NCBI RefSeq assembly: GCF_905373215.1
Contig: NZ_CAJPRT010000002.1
Coordinates: 99,033 to 163,032 of the forward strand
Direction: 5' to 3'
Origin: an uncultured Campylobacter sp.
GTDB lineage: Bacteria > Campylobacterota > Campylobacteria > Campylobacterales > Campylobacteraceae
DNA length: 64,000 bases
The notes beneath the pieces were generated by a model. It made no database searches and was not told the DNA's origin. It saw nothing but the letters and a program-made list of their open reading frames with translations. Shown here in pieces: positions 17,738 to 26,919 of the stretch; the first letter of the stretch is position 1; each line of letters opens with the position of its first letter. The translations under genes and the position numbers were made by a program.

Positions 17738-18367
17738 CTATTCAATCCACTTTACTACGTCATCCATGCTGCGACGGATCTTTTGCGGCTGTGGATTTAC
17801 GCGGTAGCCGAAAGGCACGAGTAGCACCACGCGACGCTCATTCCAATCAATGCCTAAAATTTTATTTAGCGCTGCGCGATCAAACCCCTCCATCGGGCAG
17901 CTGTCGATGCCGCGACTTGCGGCCTCGTTCATCATCGCAAGTGCTGGGAACATGCACTGTGCGTGCGACCAATTAAATAACTCCTCATCGTCGTTGTGAA
18001 AATAACCGCTTAAAAAATCTTGATAAAATTTATGCCTGTCGCCGATATATTTAGGCGCTTCATCTTTTTTACGTGTAATCATTCGCTCGATATAATCACT
18101 CCCTAGCTTTATGTCCTTGATCTTTGCTAAAATCACGACCAGATGTGAGCAAGAGGTGATCTGCGGCTGATTCCACGATTTTTCGCGGATTTGCTCGCGC
18201 AGTGCCTTGTTTTGCACAACCAAAAAGTCCCATTGCTCTAGTCCCGTAGAACTAGGTGCTAAAATGCCTGCCTGCAAAATGGCGTCGAAATTGGCTTTAC
18301 CGATCTTTTTATTCTCGTCAAAAATTTTGCATGCGTGGCGAAATTTCATAATCTCTAAATGCGTCAT
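17738..18367 (-). CDS. Nitroreductase-family NAD(P)H oxidoreductase
   Basis: The 209-residue FMN-dependent enzyme has the nitroreductase start (EIMKFRHACKIFDENKKI), the FMN-binding loop AGILAPSSTGLEQWDF near residue 33, and a C-terminal lobe (GIDSCPMEGFDRAALNKILGI, VVLLVPFGYR). It begins 7 bases after cgpA with an AAGGAGAGGCT ribosome site, so it is probably the last gene of the recA-eno operon. The electron acceptor is not predictable. Confidence 0.88.
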   Translation of the reverse strand: MTHLEIMKFRHACKIFDENKKIGKANFDAILQAGILAPSSTGLEQWDFLVVQNKALREQIREKSWNQPQITSCSHLVVILAKIKDIKLGSDYIERMITRKKDEAPKYIGDRHKFYQDFLSGYFHNDDEELFNWSHAQCMFPALAMMNEAASRGIDSCPMEGFDRAALNKILGIDWNERRVVLLVPFGYRVNPQPQKIRRSMDDVVKWIE

Positions 18368-18376
18368 AGCCTCTCC

Positions 18377-19567
18377 TTAATTAGAATTTTTGTAGATCAA
18401 ATACCCGCCATCTTTGCGTCTGATGCTAAGGTTGCCCTCATGCGAGCGCACGCCGATGCGGTAGTAGCCGTCCTCTTTGGTGACATTGATGTCGCTAAAG
18501 CCGCCGATATTTACAGCAAAGCTCGCGCCGCTAAGCGGGATCTCTTGGCGCCAAAACTCCGCTTCAAGCGTGCCAGAAGCATTTGCGTCGGAGCTTTTGA
18601 AATCGTCTGCGGTGATGAGCTGCACGCTGTCTTTGCGGATGACAAATTTCAATCCGTCGTCAAATTTAAGCGTCTCTAACGGCAGCTCCAGGCGCGGCGC
18701 GAAGCTAGGTGTGATACCACTTTGCGAGACCTGCTTTTGTAAATTTGGATCAGTCGAAGTAACCGAGACGTCCAGTGCCCTATGTAGCGCAGGTTTGGCG
18801 CTCGCGCTTAGCACGAAATCATCGTGCCAATCAATTGAGCGATTGATATCAACGATCTTTTCGTGCAGAGCCCCGTCGTCGTCCCTATATCGCACGATCA
18901 GGCTTTCGATCGTAAGAGCGTCTGAAGGAAGCGCAAAGGTTTGCTGCGTAAAATTTTTAGGCGCAGGAGTATTTTGTGGCGTGGCGGCGGAGCTTTGCGC
19001 CGGATTGGAATTTTGCGGAGCAGATTGCGCGTTTTGTTGCGCAGTAGAGTTTTGCGCCGTAGAATTTTGAGCTGTAGAATTCTGTGCCGCCTTGAAATTT
19101 TGCGCTACCGTAGAATTTAACTCGCTTACTTCCGGCACGATCGGTAACTCATCAGGAGGCGGAAGCGTCGCAGCTGAAGGCTGCGCAGAAGAGTTCAGTT
19201 CCGTTTTCATGGCTTGCGAAGGAGCACCGATGCCCGCTTTGGGCGCAGGGGCTTTTTTTTCGGTCTGCGAGAGCTGTGCGCTCACGGCTTTTTTGGTGAC
19301 GCTTGCTTTGACGCTGGAATTCGCTTCTGCGGCGTTTTTTTGCATTGCTGCAGTATGGCTTTTAGATGTTTCAGGTTTCATTACAGCTTGCTTTTTAGCG
19401 TTTGGGCTTTGCGCACCTTTTTTTGGCTCTTTAATCACCAAATCGGTAGAATTTTGCTCTTTTACCACAACGATGTTTGGTTTCGTAGCGTTTGAATTTG
19501 CGCTATTTAAATTCTCTGCGTTTAAAAAAGCGCAAAGACCTAAAATTAGCAAAGAAATTTTTTTCAT
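18377..19567 (-). CDS. cgpA: CgpA-like secreted glycoprotein with eight N-glycosylation sequons
   Basis: The 396-residue product has a signal peptide (KKISLLILGLCAFLNA), a long Ala/Gln/Ser/Thr/Pro-rich middle (about 20-205) and a folded C-terminal part (210-396) that recalls an AMIN-like domain. Its place two genes after eno matches Cj1670c (CgpA) of C. jejuni, a known N-glycoprotein. I count eight full PglB sequons (D/E-x-N-x-S/T) at N39, N83, N125, N151, N242, N329, N361 and N379. A short AQNST tandem repeat near 161-177 lacks the acidic residue. It overlaps the preceding gene by 4 bases (ATGA). Confidence 0.75.
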   Translation of the reverse strand: MKKISLLILGLCAFLNAENLNSANSNATKPNIVVVKEQNSTDLVIKEPKKGAQSPNAKKQAVMKPETSKSHTAAMQKNAAEANSSVKASVTKKAVSAQLSQTEKKAPAPKAGIGAPSQAMKTELNSSAQPSAATLPPPDELPIVPEVSELNSTVAQNFKAAQNSTAQNSTAQNSTAQQNAQSAPQNSNPAQSSAATPQNTPAPKNFTQQTFALPSDALTIESLIVRYRDDDGALHEKIVDINRSIDWHDDFVLSASAKPALHRALDVSVTSTDPNLQKQVSQSGITPSFAPRLELPLETLKFDDGLKFVIRKDSVQLITADDFKSSDANASGTLEAEFWRQEIPLSGASFAVNIGGFSDINVTKEDGYYRIGVRSHEGNLSIRRKDGGYLIYKNSN

Positions 19568-20388
19568 TTTTTAAGGTCCGGATCGAGCGAGCGACGCTCT
19601 AAATAAAGCTTTTGTAACTCGGCGTTTTCCTCTTTCAGCCGCTCAACGTCGGTGAATAAAAACGCCTTTTCTTTTTGCAGCTGGCGCAGCACTTCAAACG
19701 ATCGTTTGCCAAATAGCACGTCACCCACAAAGATGCCCGCAAAAACGACGCAGACGATCAGCGCAAGAGCTGCAAAAATCTGCTTAAGCGGCGAAAACGG
19801 ATTGATAAAATTCAGCCGTTCTTTTAAATTTTTACGCTTTTTTAAAGCTTTTTTAGCGGCGGGGGCTGCATTTTGCGGCGCAAAAGAAAATCCTTGCGTG
19901 GCAGAATTTATGTCTTGCGCCACAAAGCCCGTGCCTTGAGAGCTGTAGTCTACGCTCTGAGCCACAAAATCCGCGTCGTTTGGGAAGTGGTTTTCTTTCG
20001 CGTATAATTCTGCATTCTTTAAATCACCACTCCCAATAAATTCTGCGCCGTAAAAGCCCGCATCTGCTTGCACGCTGCCTTCGTAGTTTCCGCTTGTAGT
20101 AGAGCTTTTGCTGCTTAAATTAGAGCTGCTGCTTGTGGCTTCAGAGGTAGAGCCTGCTTCATCTATACCACGCGAAGCACCGCTACGATTTTGGCGGAAG
20201 CCAGCCCCTACCTCGCTAAAGCCTCCGCCAAAATTTTCATCGCTATAAAATTCATCATCGTCAAAAAAATCGTCCTCGTCAAGGTCTGCGTCTGAATATC
20301 TGCCTTGCGTATCCGCGTAATCCACTCCGTCCGTATAGGTGCGCTGAACCCCTTTTAAGCCCCGCTTGGACTTTTTTTTAAAAAACAT
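19564..20388 (-). CDS. FtsB/DivIC-like membrane protein with long acidic N-terminal region
   Basis: 274 residues. The last quarter is typical of a septum-formation initiator: one membrane helix (about 202-224), then a coiled coil of charged heptads (VLRQLQKEKAFLFTDVER, LKEENAELQKLYLERR). The N-terminal 180 residues are low-complexity: an acidic block (DADLDEDDFFDDDEF, 33-47), then Ser/Thr/Gly-rich sequence. The same position in C. jejuni holds Cj1671c. A role at the divisome is inferred from the coiled-coil topology and gene order, not shown. Confidence 0.7.
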   Translation of the reverse strand: MFFKKKSKRGLKGVQRTYTDGVDYADTQGRYSDADLDEDDFFDDDEFYSDENFGGGFSEVGAGFRQNRSGASRGIDEAGSTSEATSSSSNLSSKSSTTSGNYEGSVQADAGFYGAEFIGSGDLKNAELYAKENHFPNDADFVAQSVDYSSQGTGFVAQDINSATQGFSFAPQNAAPAAKKALKKRKNLKERLNFINPFSPLKQIFAALALIVCVVFAGIFVGDVLFGKRSFEVLRQLQKEKAFLFTDVERLKEENAELQKLYLERRSLDPDLKK

Positions 20389-20389
20389 T

Positions 20390-21640
20390 TTAAATTCGGC
20401 TTCCTAAAAACTCGTCCGTCTCGCGCTCGATCTCGAGCAGGCGGTTGTATTTGGCGTTGCGTTCGCTTCTTGAGGTTGCGCCCGTTTTGATCTGGCCCGT
20501 ATTCATCGCGACGGCGAAGTCCGCGATAAAGCTATCCTCGCTCTCGCCGCTTCTGTGGCTCATCACGCAGCGGTAGCCTTTGCGCTGGGCTAGGCGGATC
20601 GTCTGCATCGTTTGGCTAACGGTGCCGATTTGATTTGGCTTGATCAAAATCGCGTTACCTACGCCTTTTTGGGTGCCTTCGCGTAAAATTTTCTCGTTCG
20701 TTACAAATAAATCGTCGCCCACAAGCTGTACTTTAGAGCCTAGTTTGCTCGTTAGCTTCGCCCAGCCCGCCCAGTCGTCCTCGCTTAGGCCGTCTTCGAT
20801 CGAAAATATCGGATATTTCTCGCAAAGTCGCGCGTATCGCTCGATCAGCTCTTCGCTTGAAAATTCCTTGCCTTCTAGCTTGTACTTGCCGTTTTCGTAC
20901 AGCTCGCTAGCTGCGACGTCAAGGGCTAGCTTGATCTGCTCGCCTGCTTTGTAGCCCGCTTTTTCGATGGCTTGCATGATTAGCTTGATCGGCTCTTCGT
21001 TATCGTTTAAATTCGGCGCAAATCCGCCCTCGTCGCCCACCGCCGTGCTGTGACCGGCTGCGTTTAAAAGGCCTTTTAGCGTGTGATAAATTTCGCTCGC
21101 CGCTCGCAGCGCGTCGCTAAATTTATCAAAGCCAAACGGCATAATCATAAATTCTTGAAAATCCACGCTGTTGTTCGCGTGCGCGCCACCGTTGATGATA
21201 TTAAACATCGGCACCGGCAGTACGCTAGCGTTTGCGCCGCCAAGGTAGCGATACAAAGGCACGTCAAGGCTTTTGGCAGCCGCGCGCGCTACCGCCATAG
21301 ATACGCCAAGCACCGCATTTGCGCCCAAATTTGAATAGTTATCGGTGCCGTCAAGCTCGCGCATCTCATCATCAAGCGCCTTTTGATCAAAGGCATCCAG
21401 CCCGATCACGGCTTCGGCGATCTGAGAATTTACGTTTTCAACAGCCTTTAGCACGCCCTTGCCGCAGTATCTATCGCCCCCGTCGCGAAGCTCCAGCGCC
21501 TCGCGTTTGCCAGTACTTGCGCCGCTTGGCACTATCGCGCTTGCTACGGTGCCATCGCTTAGGGCCACGGTCGCTTTCACGGTCGGGTTGCCGCGGCTGT
21601 CAAGTACTTCTATCGCATAAACATCTTCGATATAAATCAT
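20390..21640 (-). CDS. eno: Enolase
   Basis: 416 residues, full length. The enzyme interconverts 2-phosphoglycerate and phosphoenolpyruvate. Signatures: SGASTGKREALELRDG near residue 38, ALDVAASELYENG and IEDGLSEDDWAGW for metal ligands, VGDDLFVTN, and the family signature LIKPNQIGTVSQT near 335, followed by SHRSGESEDSFIADFAV. The start codon overlaps the recA stop (TAATG), so the pair is co-transcribed. Confidence 0.98.
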   Translation of the reverse strand: MIYIEDVYAIEVLDSRGNPTVKATVALSDGTVASAIVPSGASTGKREALELRDGGDRYCGKGVLKAVENVNSQIAEAVIGLDAFDQKALDDEMRELDGTDNYSNLGANAVLGVSMAVARAAAKSLDVPLYRYLGGANASVLPVPMFNIINGGAHANNSVDFQEFMIMPFGFDKFSDALRAASEIYHTLKGLLNAAGHSTAVGDEGGFAPNLNDNEEPIKLIMQAIEKAGYKAGEQIKLALDVAASELYENGKYKLEGKEFSSEELIERYARLCEKYPIFSIEDGLSEDDWAGWAKLTSKLGSKVQLVGDDLFVTNEKILREGTQKGVGNAILIKPNQIGTVSQTMQTIRLAQRKGYRCVMSHRSGESEDSFIADFAVAMNTGQIKTGATSRSERNAKYNRLLEIERETDEFLGSRI

Positions 21641-22683
21641 TATTCATCTCCACTTTGTAAATTTTCTTCATCGTCCGCGTCTGTGCTGAAATTTACGCTA
21701 CCCATCTGCTCGCGGATCTTTGCAGTGATCTCTTCAGCGACAGCAGGGTTATTCTCTAGATAAATTTTAGCATTTTCGCGCCCTTGACCCAGCTTCGTGT
21801 CGCCATAGCTGAACCATGCGCCGCTTTTATCGACAATGTCGAGCTTTACGCCGTAATCGATCAGCTCGCCTACCTTGCTGATGCCCTTGCCGAACATTAT
21901 GTCAAATTCCGCGATCTTAAACGGAGGCGCCACCTTGTTTTTCACGACTTTGACCTTGGCGCGGTTGCCGATGCTCTCTTCGTTTTGTTTCAAAGTAGCG
22001 ATCTTGCGTATGTCGATGCGCACCGAAGCGTAAAATTTAAGCGCATTGCCGCCGGTCGTCGTCTCTGGCGTGCCGTAGCCCATCGCGCCGATCTTCATAC
22101 GGATTTGGTTGATAAAGATCACCGTCGTATTCATCTTATGCACGACGCCGGCGAGCTTGCGCAGCGCTTGGCTCATAAGTCGCGCCTGAAGCCCCACGTG
22201 CTGATCGCCCATGTCGCCCTCGATCTCGTTTTTCGGCGTGAGCGCGGCGACGCTATCTACGACGATAAGATCGATCGCGCCGCTTTTTGCCAGGGTTTCT
22301 ACGATATCGAGCGCCTGCTCGCCGAAGTCGGGCTGAGAGACGTAGAGATTGTCAGTATCGACGCCTAAATTTGAAGCGTATTTGACGTCCAGCGCGTGCT
22401 CGGCGTCCACGAATGCGCAAATTCCGCCCGCCTTTTGGCACTCTGCGATGATATGAAGCGTAAGCGTCGTCTTTCCCGAGCTCTCCGGCCCGTAAACCTC
22501 GATGATACGCCCTTTCGGCACGCCACCGATGCCAAGCGCGATGTCAAGCCCCACAGAGCCCGTAGAGATGGCGTCTATCGGCTCGACCTGCTTGTCGCCC
22601 AGCCGCACGAGCGTGCCCTTGCCGAAAGCTTTGTCGATCGATTTTAGCGCCGCATCCAGCGTCTTTTTCTTTCCCTCGTCCAT
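21640..22683 (-). CDS. recA: Recombinase RecA
   Basis: I choose the ATG at 22683 (MDEGKKKTLDAALKSIDKAF), behind AAGGAAAAAC, giving 347 residues; an ATG 8 codons upstream is open but not conserved. Walker A is GPESSGKT near residue 61, followed by the LIVVDSVAALTPK Walker B segment, the L1/L2 DNA loops and INQIRMKIGAMGYG. The acidic tail (TDADDEENLQSGDE) is normal for the family. It drives homologous recombination. No SOS box is visible, as expected in Campylobacter, which lacks LexA. Confidence 0.98.
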   Translation of the reverse strand: MDEGKKKTLDAALKSIDKAFGKGTLVRLGDKQVEPIDAISTGSVGLDIALGIGGVPKGRIIEVYGPESSGKTTLTLHIIAECQKAGGICAFVDAEHALDVKYASNLGVDTDNLYVSQPDFGEQALDIVETLAKSGAIDLIVVDSVAALTPKNEIEGDMGDQHVGLQARLMSQALRKLAGVVHKMNTTVIFINQIRMKIGAMGYGTPETTTGGNALKFYASVRIDIRKIATLKQNEESIGNRAKVKVVKNKVAPPFKIAEFDIMFGKGISKVGELIDYGVKLDIVDKSGAWFSYGDTKLGQGRENAKIYLENNPAVAEEITAKIREQMGSVNFSTDADDEENLQSGDE

Positions 22684-22710
22684 GTTTTTCCTTAAAAATA
22701 AATTCACTTG

Positions 22711-22716
22711 ATTTTA
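22711..22716 (-). promoter_or_regulatory. Possible -10 box for the recA operon
   Basis: Read on the minus strand, TAAAAT lies 28 bases before the recA ATG in an AT-rich gap. It is one mismatch from TATAAT and has no obvious -35. Confidence 0.4.
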
Positions 22717-22906
22717 CCAAATTTGAAATGAATTTTTGATTATTCGCCCAAATTCGGCGCGGCGTCGGAATTTGAAATTTTTAAGAAGCGCAAAAAGTTC
22801 TGCAGGGCGAGCGGAGAGCTTTAAATTTACACTTCTAAGCACGCCTGGTTTTCACGTTTTTCTTTAGAAATTCCGCATTTTTATGAGGGCTGTAGCAAAA
22901 TTTCAC

Positions 22907-22912
22907 TATAAT
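22907..22912 (+). promoter_or_regulatory. Probable -10 box for mqnD
   Basis: A perfect TATAAT sits 61 bases before the mqnD TTG start in the recA/mqnD divergent gap. Confidence 0.5.
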
Positions 22913-22973
22913 TTCGCAACATTTTAGAATCACGCCGCGCGCGAAATTTAAAGCGGAGCAAAAAGGATAAAAT

Positions 22974-23870
22974 TTGAAGATTTTTAAGCATATAAACGTC
23001 GCCCACTCGCCCGACGCCGACGATATTTTTATGTATAAGGCGATTGATTTTGGCTGGGTGAGCTCCAAAAATCTAAAGCTTAGCGCAACGGCGCTTGATA
23101 TCCAGACGCTAAACGACGAGGCGCTAAAGGGCACTTACGAGGCCACGGCGATTAGCTTCGCGCTATATCCTCTTATCTGCGACGAATACGCGCTTTTGCG
23201 TACGGCGGTGAGCTTCGGCGAGGGCTACGGCCCAAAGCTGGTTAAGAAAAAGGGCGCGGTTTTAAAGCGAAATTTCAAGGTCGCGCTCAGCGGCAAACAC
23301 ACGACAAACGCCCTGCTTTTTCGCATGGCATACCCGCAGGCGCGCATAGTTTATAAAAATTTCCTAGACATCGAGTGCGCGGTTTTAAGCGGAGAGGTGG
23401 ACGCGGGTGTGCTGATACATGAGAGTATTTTGGACTTTTCGGACGAGCTTTGCGTGGAGCGCGAGATATGGGACATCTGGAGCGAGCTAGCGGGCGAAAA
23501 TCTACCGCTGCCGCTAGGAGGTATGGCGGTTCGCCGCAGCCTACCGATAACGGACGCTATCGAGTGCGAGCGCGTGCTAACGGAGGGCGTACGTATCGCC
23601 ACCGCGCATAAGCCGTTTTTGTCGCACATGCTCATGGAGCGAAATCTCATCCGCGTGGACGATGCAAAGCTCGAAAAATATCTGAGCCTTTATGCTAACG
23701 AGGCCTCGATCGAGCTTTCGGGGGTGCAGATAAAGGCGGTAGATAGGCTGTTTGAGCTTGGCTACGAGCGCGGATTTTACCCTGCGCCGATTAGCGCGCA
23801 GGAGAATTTTATCCCGCGCGAATATAACGAGATCCGTTTTGCGGACTGCGGCGGGCAAAACCCGATGTAA
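22974..23870 (+). CDS. mqnD: 1,4-dihydroxy-6-naphthoate synthase (futalosine menaquinone pathway)
   Basis: The 298-residue protein resembles periplasmic-binding folds but is cytoplasmic. The motif VAHSPDADDIFMYKAI at residues 9-24 is diagnostic of MqnD, which forms the naphthoate ring from cyclic dehypoxanthine futalosine. LSGKHTTNALLFRMAYPQA and AGVLIHESILDF are also conserved. The start is a TTG behind AAGGATAAAA. It fits the menaquinone-based respiration of the genus, including the molybdoenzyme module at the end of this window. Confidence 0.92.
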   Translation: MKIFKHINVAHSPDADDIFMYKAIDFGWVSSKNLKLSATALDIQTLNDEALKGTYEATAISFALYPLICDEYALLRTAVSFGEGYGPKLVKKKGAVLKRNFKVALSGKHTTNALLFRMAYPQARIVYKNFLDIECAVLSGEVDAGVLIHESILDFSDELCVEREIWDIWSELAGENLPLPLGGMAVRRSLPITDAIECERVLTEGVRIATAHKPFLSHMLMERNLIRVDDAKLEKYLSLYANEASIELSGVQIKAVDRLFELGYERGFYPAPISAQENFIPREYNEIRFADCGGQNPM

Positions 23871-24466
23871 AGGCGGACGAGGTTAAAATTTAGCTGAAAT
23901 TTAGCCTTGCTTCGGCTGATTTTGCTCGGAACACTACCCCTTCGTTTCGGCTAAATTTCTAGGCGTTAAGGGGTTTTGTACCTCGGCTAAAATTTTACTT
24001 CGGCGTAAAAGCAGACGCGCGGTAGAATTTTATCTCGTTTTTGCCGTGCGGTAATCCGCTTTTGGATTTAGCCGCGGAGTGCAATGTGGATTTAAAATTT
24101 GCGCGCAAATTTAACGCCGAGCCTGCCGCGGATCGTCGCCGAGCTAGGCCGATCGACCGCGTGCCGTGGCGCCATTGTCGCGGTGCGATGTTCTGCCTCA
24201 AATTACGGCTACGCGGCGATGAAATTTTATACGCGGAGGTACATTGTGCGGCTGTATTTTGTGCCGCAGGGTGCGAGCTGCGCGTGCGACGTAGCGCGCC
24301 GCTGAAAAAGTATCGAAAGCGAGCTAAATTTAATCGTAGCAACACTAAATTTTAAGATAGCGTTCGCGTTTTGCACCGTGCGGCGCGGCGGTATCGCTAA
24401 ATTTTAAAACGATACGGGGCGAGCGGCAAGCGCGAAATTTAGAAATGAAATTTAAAAGGCAAAATT
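23871..24466. other. Intergenic stretch between mqnD and murB
   Basis: About 600 bases with several copies of CGGCTAAAATTT / CGGCTAAATTT-like text near 23880-24000 and no convincing gene on either strand. The open frames present encode Arg/Ala-rich products without family resemblance. Confidence 0.45.
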
Positions 24467-25258
24467 TTGAAAACAAAGCAGATAGATTTTAGCAAATACA
24501 CCTCCGTGCGCATCGGCGGGAGTTTCGCGGTGCAAATTTTAAAGGACGAGGCTGATTTTGCGGAGTTTGAGAGCACCTGCGAGCGCGCGATCATCGGCGG
24601 CGGCAATAATCTGCTCATCTCGCCCGCACCGCCGCACCTTGCGATGCTAAGCGAGGAGTTCGATCGCATAAGCTTAAGCGGCGATGTCCTTAGCATCGGA
24701 GCTGCGACGAAGTCGGGTAAAATTTACAACTTCGCCAAAAAGCAAAACATCGGCGGCTTTGAGTTTTTGCGCAACATCCCGGGCCAGCTCGGCGGGCTAA
24801 TCAAAATGAACGCAGGGCTCGCCGGCGCGAGCATTAGCGATAGCCTGCTTGCCGTGCGCCTGGCTCGCGGCTGGGTGGAGCGCGAGCGGATAAGCTTCGG
24901 CTACCGAAGAAGCGGGATCGAGGAGCCGATTTTAGGCGCCGAGTTTAAAATTTCGCGCGGCTTTGACGCCGAACTCGCCGCGGATTTCGCCGCCAAGCGC
25001 GCCAACCAGCCAAAGGGAGCTAGCTTTGGAAGCTGCTTTAAAAACCCGCCGAATGACGCTGCGGGCAGGCTGATCGAAGCGGCGGGGCTTAAAGGCCACG
25101 CGATCGGCGGAGCGAAATTTAGCGAGCAGCACGCCAATTTCATCATAAATTTCGGCAGCGCGAGCTTTGAGGATGTGATGAGCCTGATAGAGCTCGCTCG
25201 CGAGCGGGTTTTGCAGCGCTTCGGCATCGCGCTCGAGCTAGAGGTTAAAATTTTATAG
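24467..25258 (+). CDS. murB: UDP-N-acetylenolpyruvoylglucosamine reductase
   Basis: The 263-residue FAD enzyme completes UDP-MurNAc synthesis. Seen: TSVRIGGSFAVQIL at the start, AIIGGGNNLLIS (FAD pyrophosphate loop) near residue 43, FLRNIPGQLGGLIKMNAG near 103, RRSGIEEPILGAEFKI and the C-terminal SFGSCFKNPPNDAAGRLIE with the catalytic serine/glutamate region, followed by FSEQHANFIIN. The start is a TTG behind AAAAGGC. It is shorter than the E. coli enzyme, as in type II MurB. Confidence 0.95.
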   Translation: MKTKQIDFSKYTSVRIGGSFAVQILKDEADFAEFESTCERAIIGGGNNLLISPAPPHLAMLSEEFDRISLSGDVLSIGAATKSGKIYNFAKKQNIGGFEFLRNIPGQLGGLIKMNAGLAGASISDSLLAVRLARGWVERERISFGYRRSGIEEPILGAEFKISRGFDAELAADFAAKRANQPKGASFGSCFKNPPNDAAGRLIEAAGLKGHAIGGAKFSEQHANFIINFGSASFEDVMSLIELARERVLQRFGIALELEVKIL

Positions 25259-25263
25259 TTCAA

Positions 25264-25419
25264 GCGTGGACTTCACAAGCTAAAGCGGAGAGGAAGCGTA
25301 ACAAGCGAGCGCCACGCGCACGACGGCGAGGAGATAAAAAGCTGTGTTTATAGCGAATACGGCGTGCTTATAGGCGGTTTTGCCTAAGAGCATGTATCGT
25401 GGCGGTCTATATATTTTAA
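25264..25419 (+). pseudogene. Decayed 3' end of an NrfD-like gene
   Basis: The stretch translates to ...GEEIKSCVYSEYGVLIGGF and then hits TAA at 25385-25387. Restoring one T in the TTTT run gives CLRACIVAVYIF and a stop at 25417-25419. This is nearly the C-terminus of the NrfD-like protein encoded at 57815-58708 (GEEVKSCVYNEYGVLVGGF, then CLRAFIVLGAVYIF), and the DNA matches over about 100 bases with few differences. Only the last 40-50 codons remain, directly after murB. It is a frameshifted relic of a duplicated or deleted respiratory operon. Confidence 0.8.
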
Positions 25420-25558
25420 CCCCTATCTTTTGGTATTGCTCGGGCGCTTGACCGAGCTTTTAAATTTTATCACTCTTTTGCTTTTGCAAGCAAATCGCCT
25501 ACTTGATCGCTCGCATCTGCTAACGGCGCAAATTCACACTATTTAGATAAAATTTTGA

Positions 25559-25564
25559 TATAAT
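25559..25564 (+). promoter_or_regulatory. Probable -10 box for the rhodanese gene
   Basis: TATAAT lies 35 bases before the ATG at 25600, with an AAAGGAAACAT ribosome site downstream. Confidence 0.55.
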
Positions 25565-25599
25565 CTCCCGCTTTAAAAGCTAAAATTCAAAGGAAACAT

Positions 25600-26313
25600 A
25601 TGAAATTTATTTCTCACAAAATTTTAAAAAGCGCGGTTTTACTGGCGGCATTGGGATCTTTTGCGACTTGCGGCGCCGAGACGCAGCAACCTAGCGGCTA
25701 CGCTATAAGCGGCGCGGCGCTATCGGCGATAGAGGAGGATAATAGGGCGAAAGAAAATTATCTAGTCATTGATGTCAGAGGCGCGGATGAGTACGCCGCA
25801 GGTCATGTGAAGCACGCGATCAACATCCCGCTTGGAGAGCTTGAAAGCAGACTGGATGAGATAAGCGCCTACAAGGATAAAAACGTCGTGCTTTATTGCA
25901 ATACGGGCAATCGCAGCGGAAAGGCGCTTGATCTGCTTAAACAAAAGGGCTTCAATGTGCTTATGAACGCACCCGGCGTGAAGCAGTACGACTATGAGCT
26001 GTATAAGGTCGGCAGCATAAACGCGGAGGGATTTTTGAAAATAGCAAATGATCCGAACGTGCTGATTATCGATGCTAGGCAGAAACAGGACTACGATGCG
26101 GGGCATATGAAGGGTGCGATGAATATCCCATACGGCGAGCCTTTAGAAAACTACAAGGACGTGCTTGAGGCCAACAAAGACAAAAAGATAATCACGCACT
26201 GTTATAGCGGCAACCGCAGCGCCAAGCTCGCCAAGGCCTTAAATGAGCTAGGCTACAACGTCACAAATCTACTCGACGGAACGAAAGAGTATAATTACGA
26301 GCTGGTGAAATAA
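25600..26313 (+). CDS. Periplasmic protein with two rhodanese domains
   Basis: 237 residues with a signal sequence (LKSAVLLAALGSFATCGAE). The Cys at residue 24 might suggest a lipoprotein, but no full lipobox is present. Two rhodanese domains follow, about 33-130 and 138-237. Each has a six-residue active loop starting with cysteine: C100 (CNTGNRS) and C201 (CYSGNRS). Both are therefore potentially active sulfurtransferases. The protein stands alone with its own promoter. The physiological sulfur donor and acceptor are unknown. Confidence 0.88.
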   Translation: MKFISHKILKSAVLLAALGSFATCGAETQQPSGYAISGAALSAIEEDNRAKENYLVIDVRGADEYAAGHVKHAINIPLGELESRLDEISAYKDKNVVLYCNTGNRSGKALDLLKQKGFNVLMNAPGVKQYDYELYKVGSINAEGFLKIANDPNVLIIDARQKQDYDAGHMKGAMNIPYGEPLENYKDVLEANKDKKIITHCYSGNRSAKLAKALNELGYNVTNLLDGTKEYNYELVK

Positions 26314-26919
26314 ATCGAGATTGGCTCTTGGGGTAAAATTTTACGATTGCTTTTTGCATTTGCCAGGTCTTTGTAATATGCAGCTTCGCGGCATCCGATA
26401 AGACAGGTAGGCTAAATTTGAAATTATTTGCTCCGCCTGCTCATTTGGCGCTTACTTTGCATAAAATTTGCCTTTGATACAAAGCGTAATTTCGACTCCT
26501 CCATACCGAGGCGGCAATAGCGCTTGGAGGTTTAACTCCTTTTAGAGGATTTTTGAAATTTAAATCATAAAGTTGTAGCGACGGAGCAGGTATTTGGAGC
26601 TGAAAAATAGAAATTTACAAGCTAGCGCGGGTTTTGTGAAACGCAAAATTGAAACAGACTCTATAAAAGTTGCGTAAATTTTAAATGCAGCCGAATCGCT
26701 TAAAAATTTTACTTCCGAAAATGGAATTTCGCGCTAGTGGTGCGCGCGTTTTAAACAGCCTCACCAATTTCGATAAATTTGTGCTTTAGGAGAGGTAAGC
26801 AAAATCAAGACCGAATTCTAAAAGCAAATTAAGCCCGCAACGTATTTCTCGCTCCATCATTACAATGAACTGAATTTTACGCGGGAATCAAGCGCACGAA
26901 TTAAATTCTGCACGAAATT
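26314..26919. other. Intergenic stretch after the rhodanese gene
   Basis: About 600 bases between convergent genes. I see no gene, no strong hairpin and no repeat here beyond short AAATTT words. A minus-strand open piece near 26580-26700 has no recognised similarity. Confidence 0.45.

Noticed and set aside
22684..22707. Upstream ATG for recA
   Set aside because: The eight added residues are absent from other Campylobacter RecA proteins as I know them, and the ribosome site fits the later ATG.
24041..24355. Overlapping ORFs on both strands in the mqnD-murB gap
   Set aside because: Products are Arg/Ala-rich on every frame and resemble no family, as expected of GC-rich non-coding DNA.
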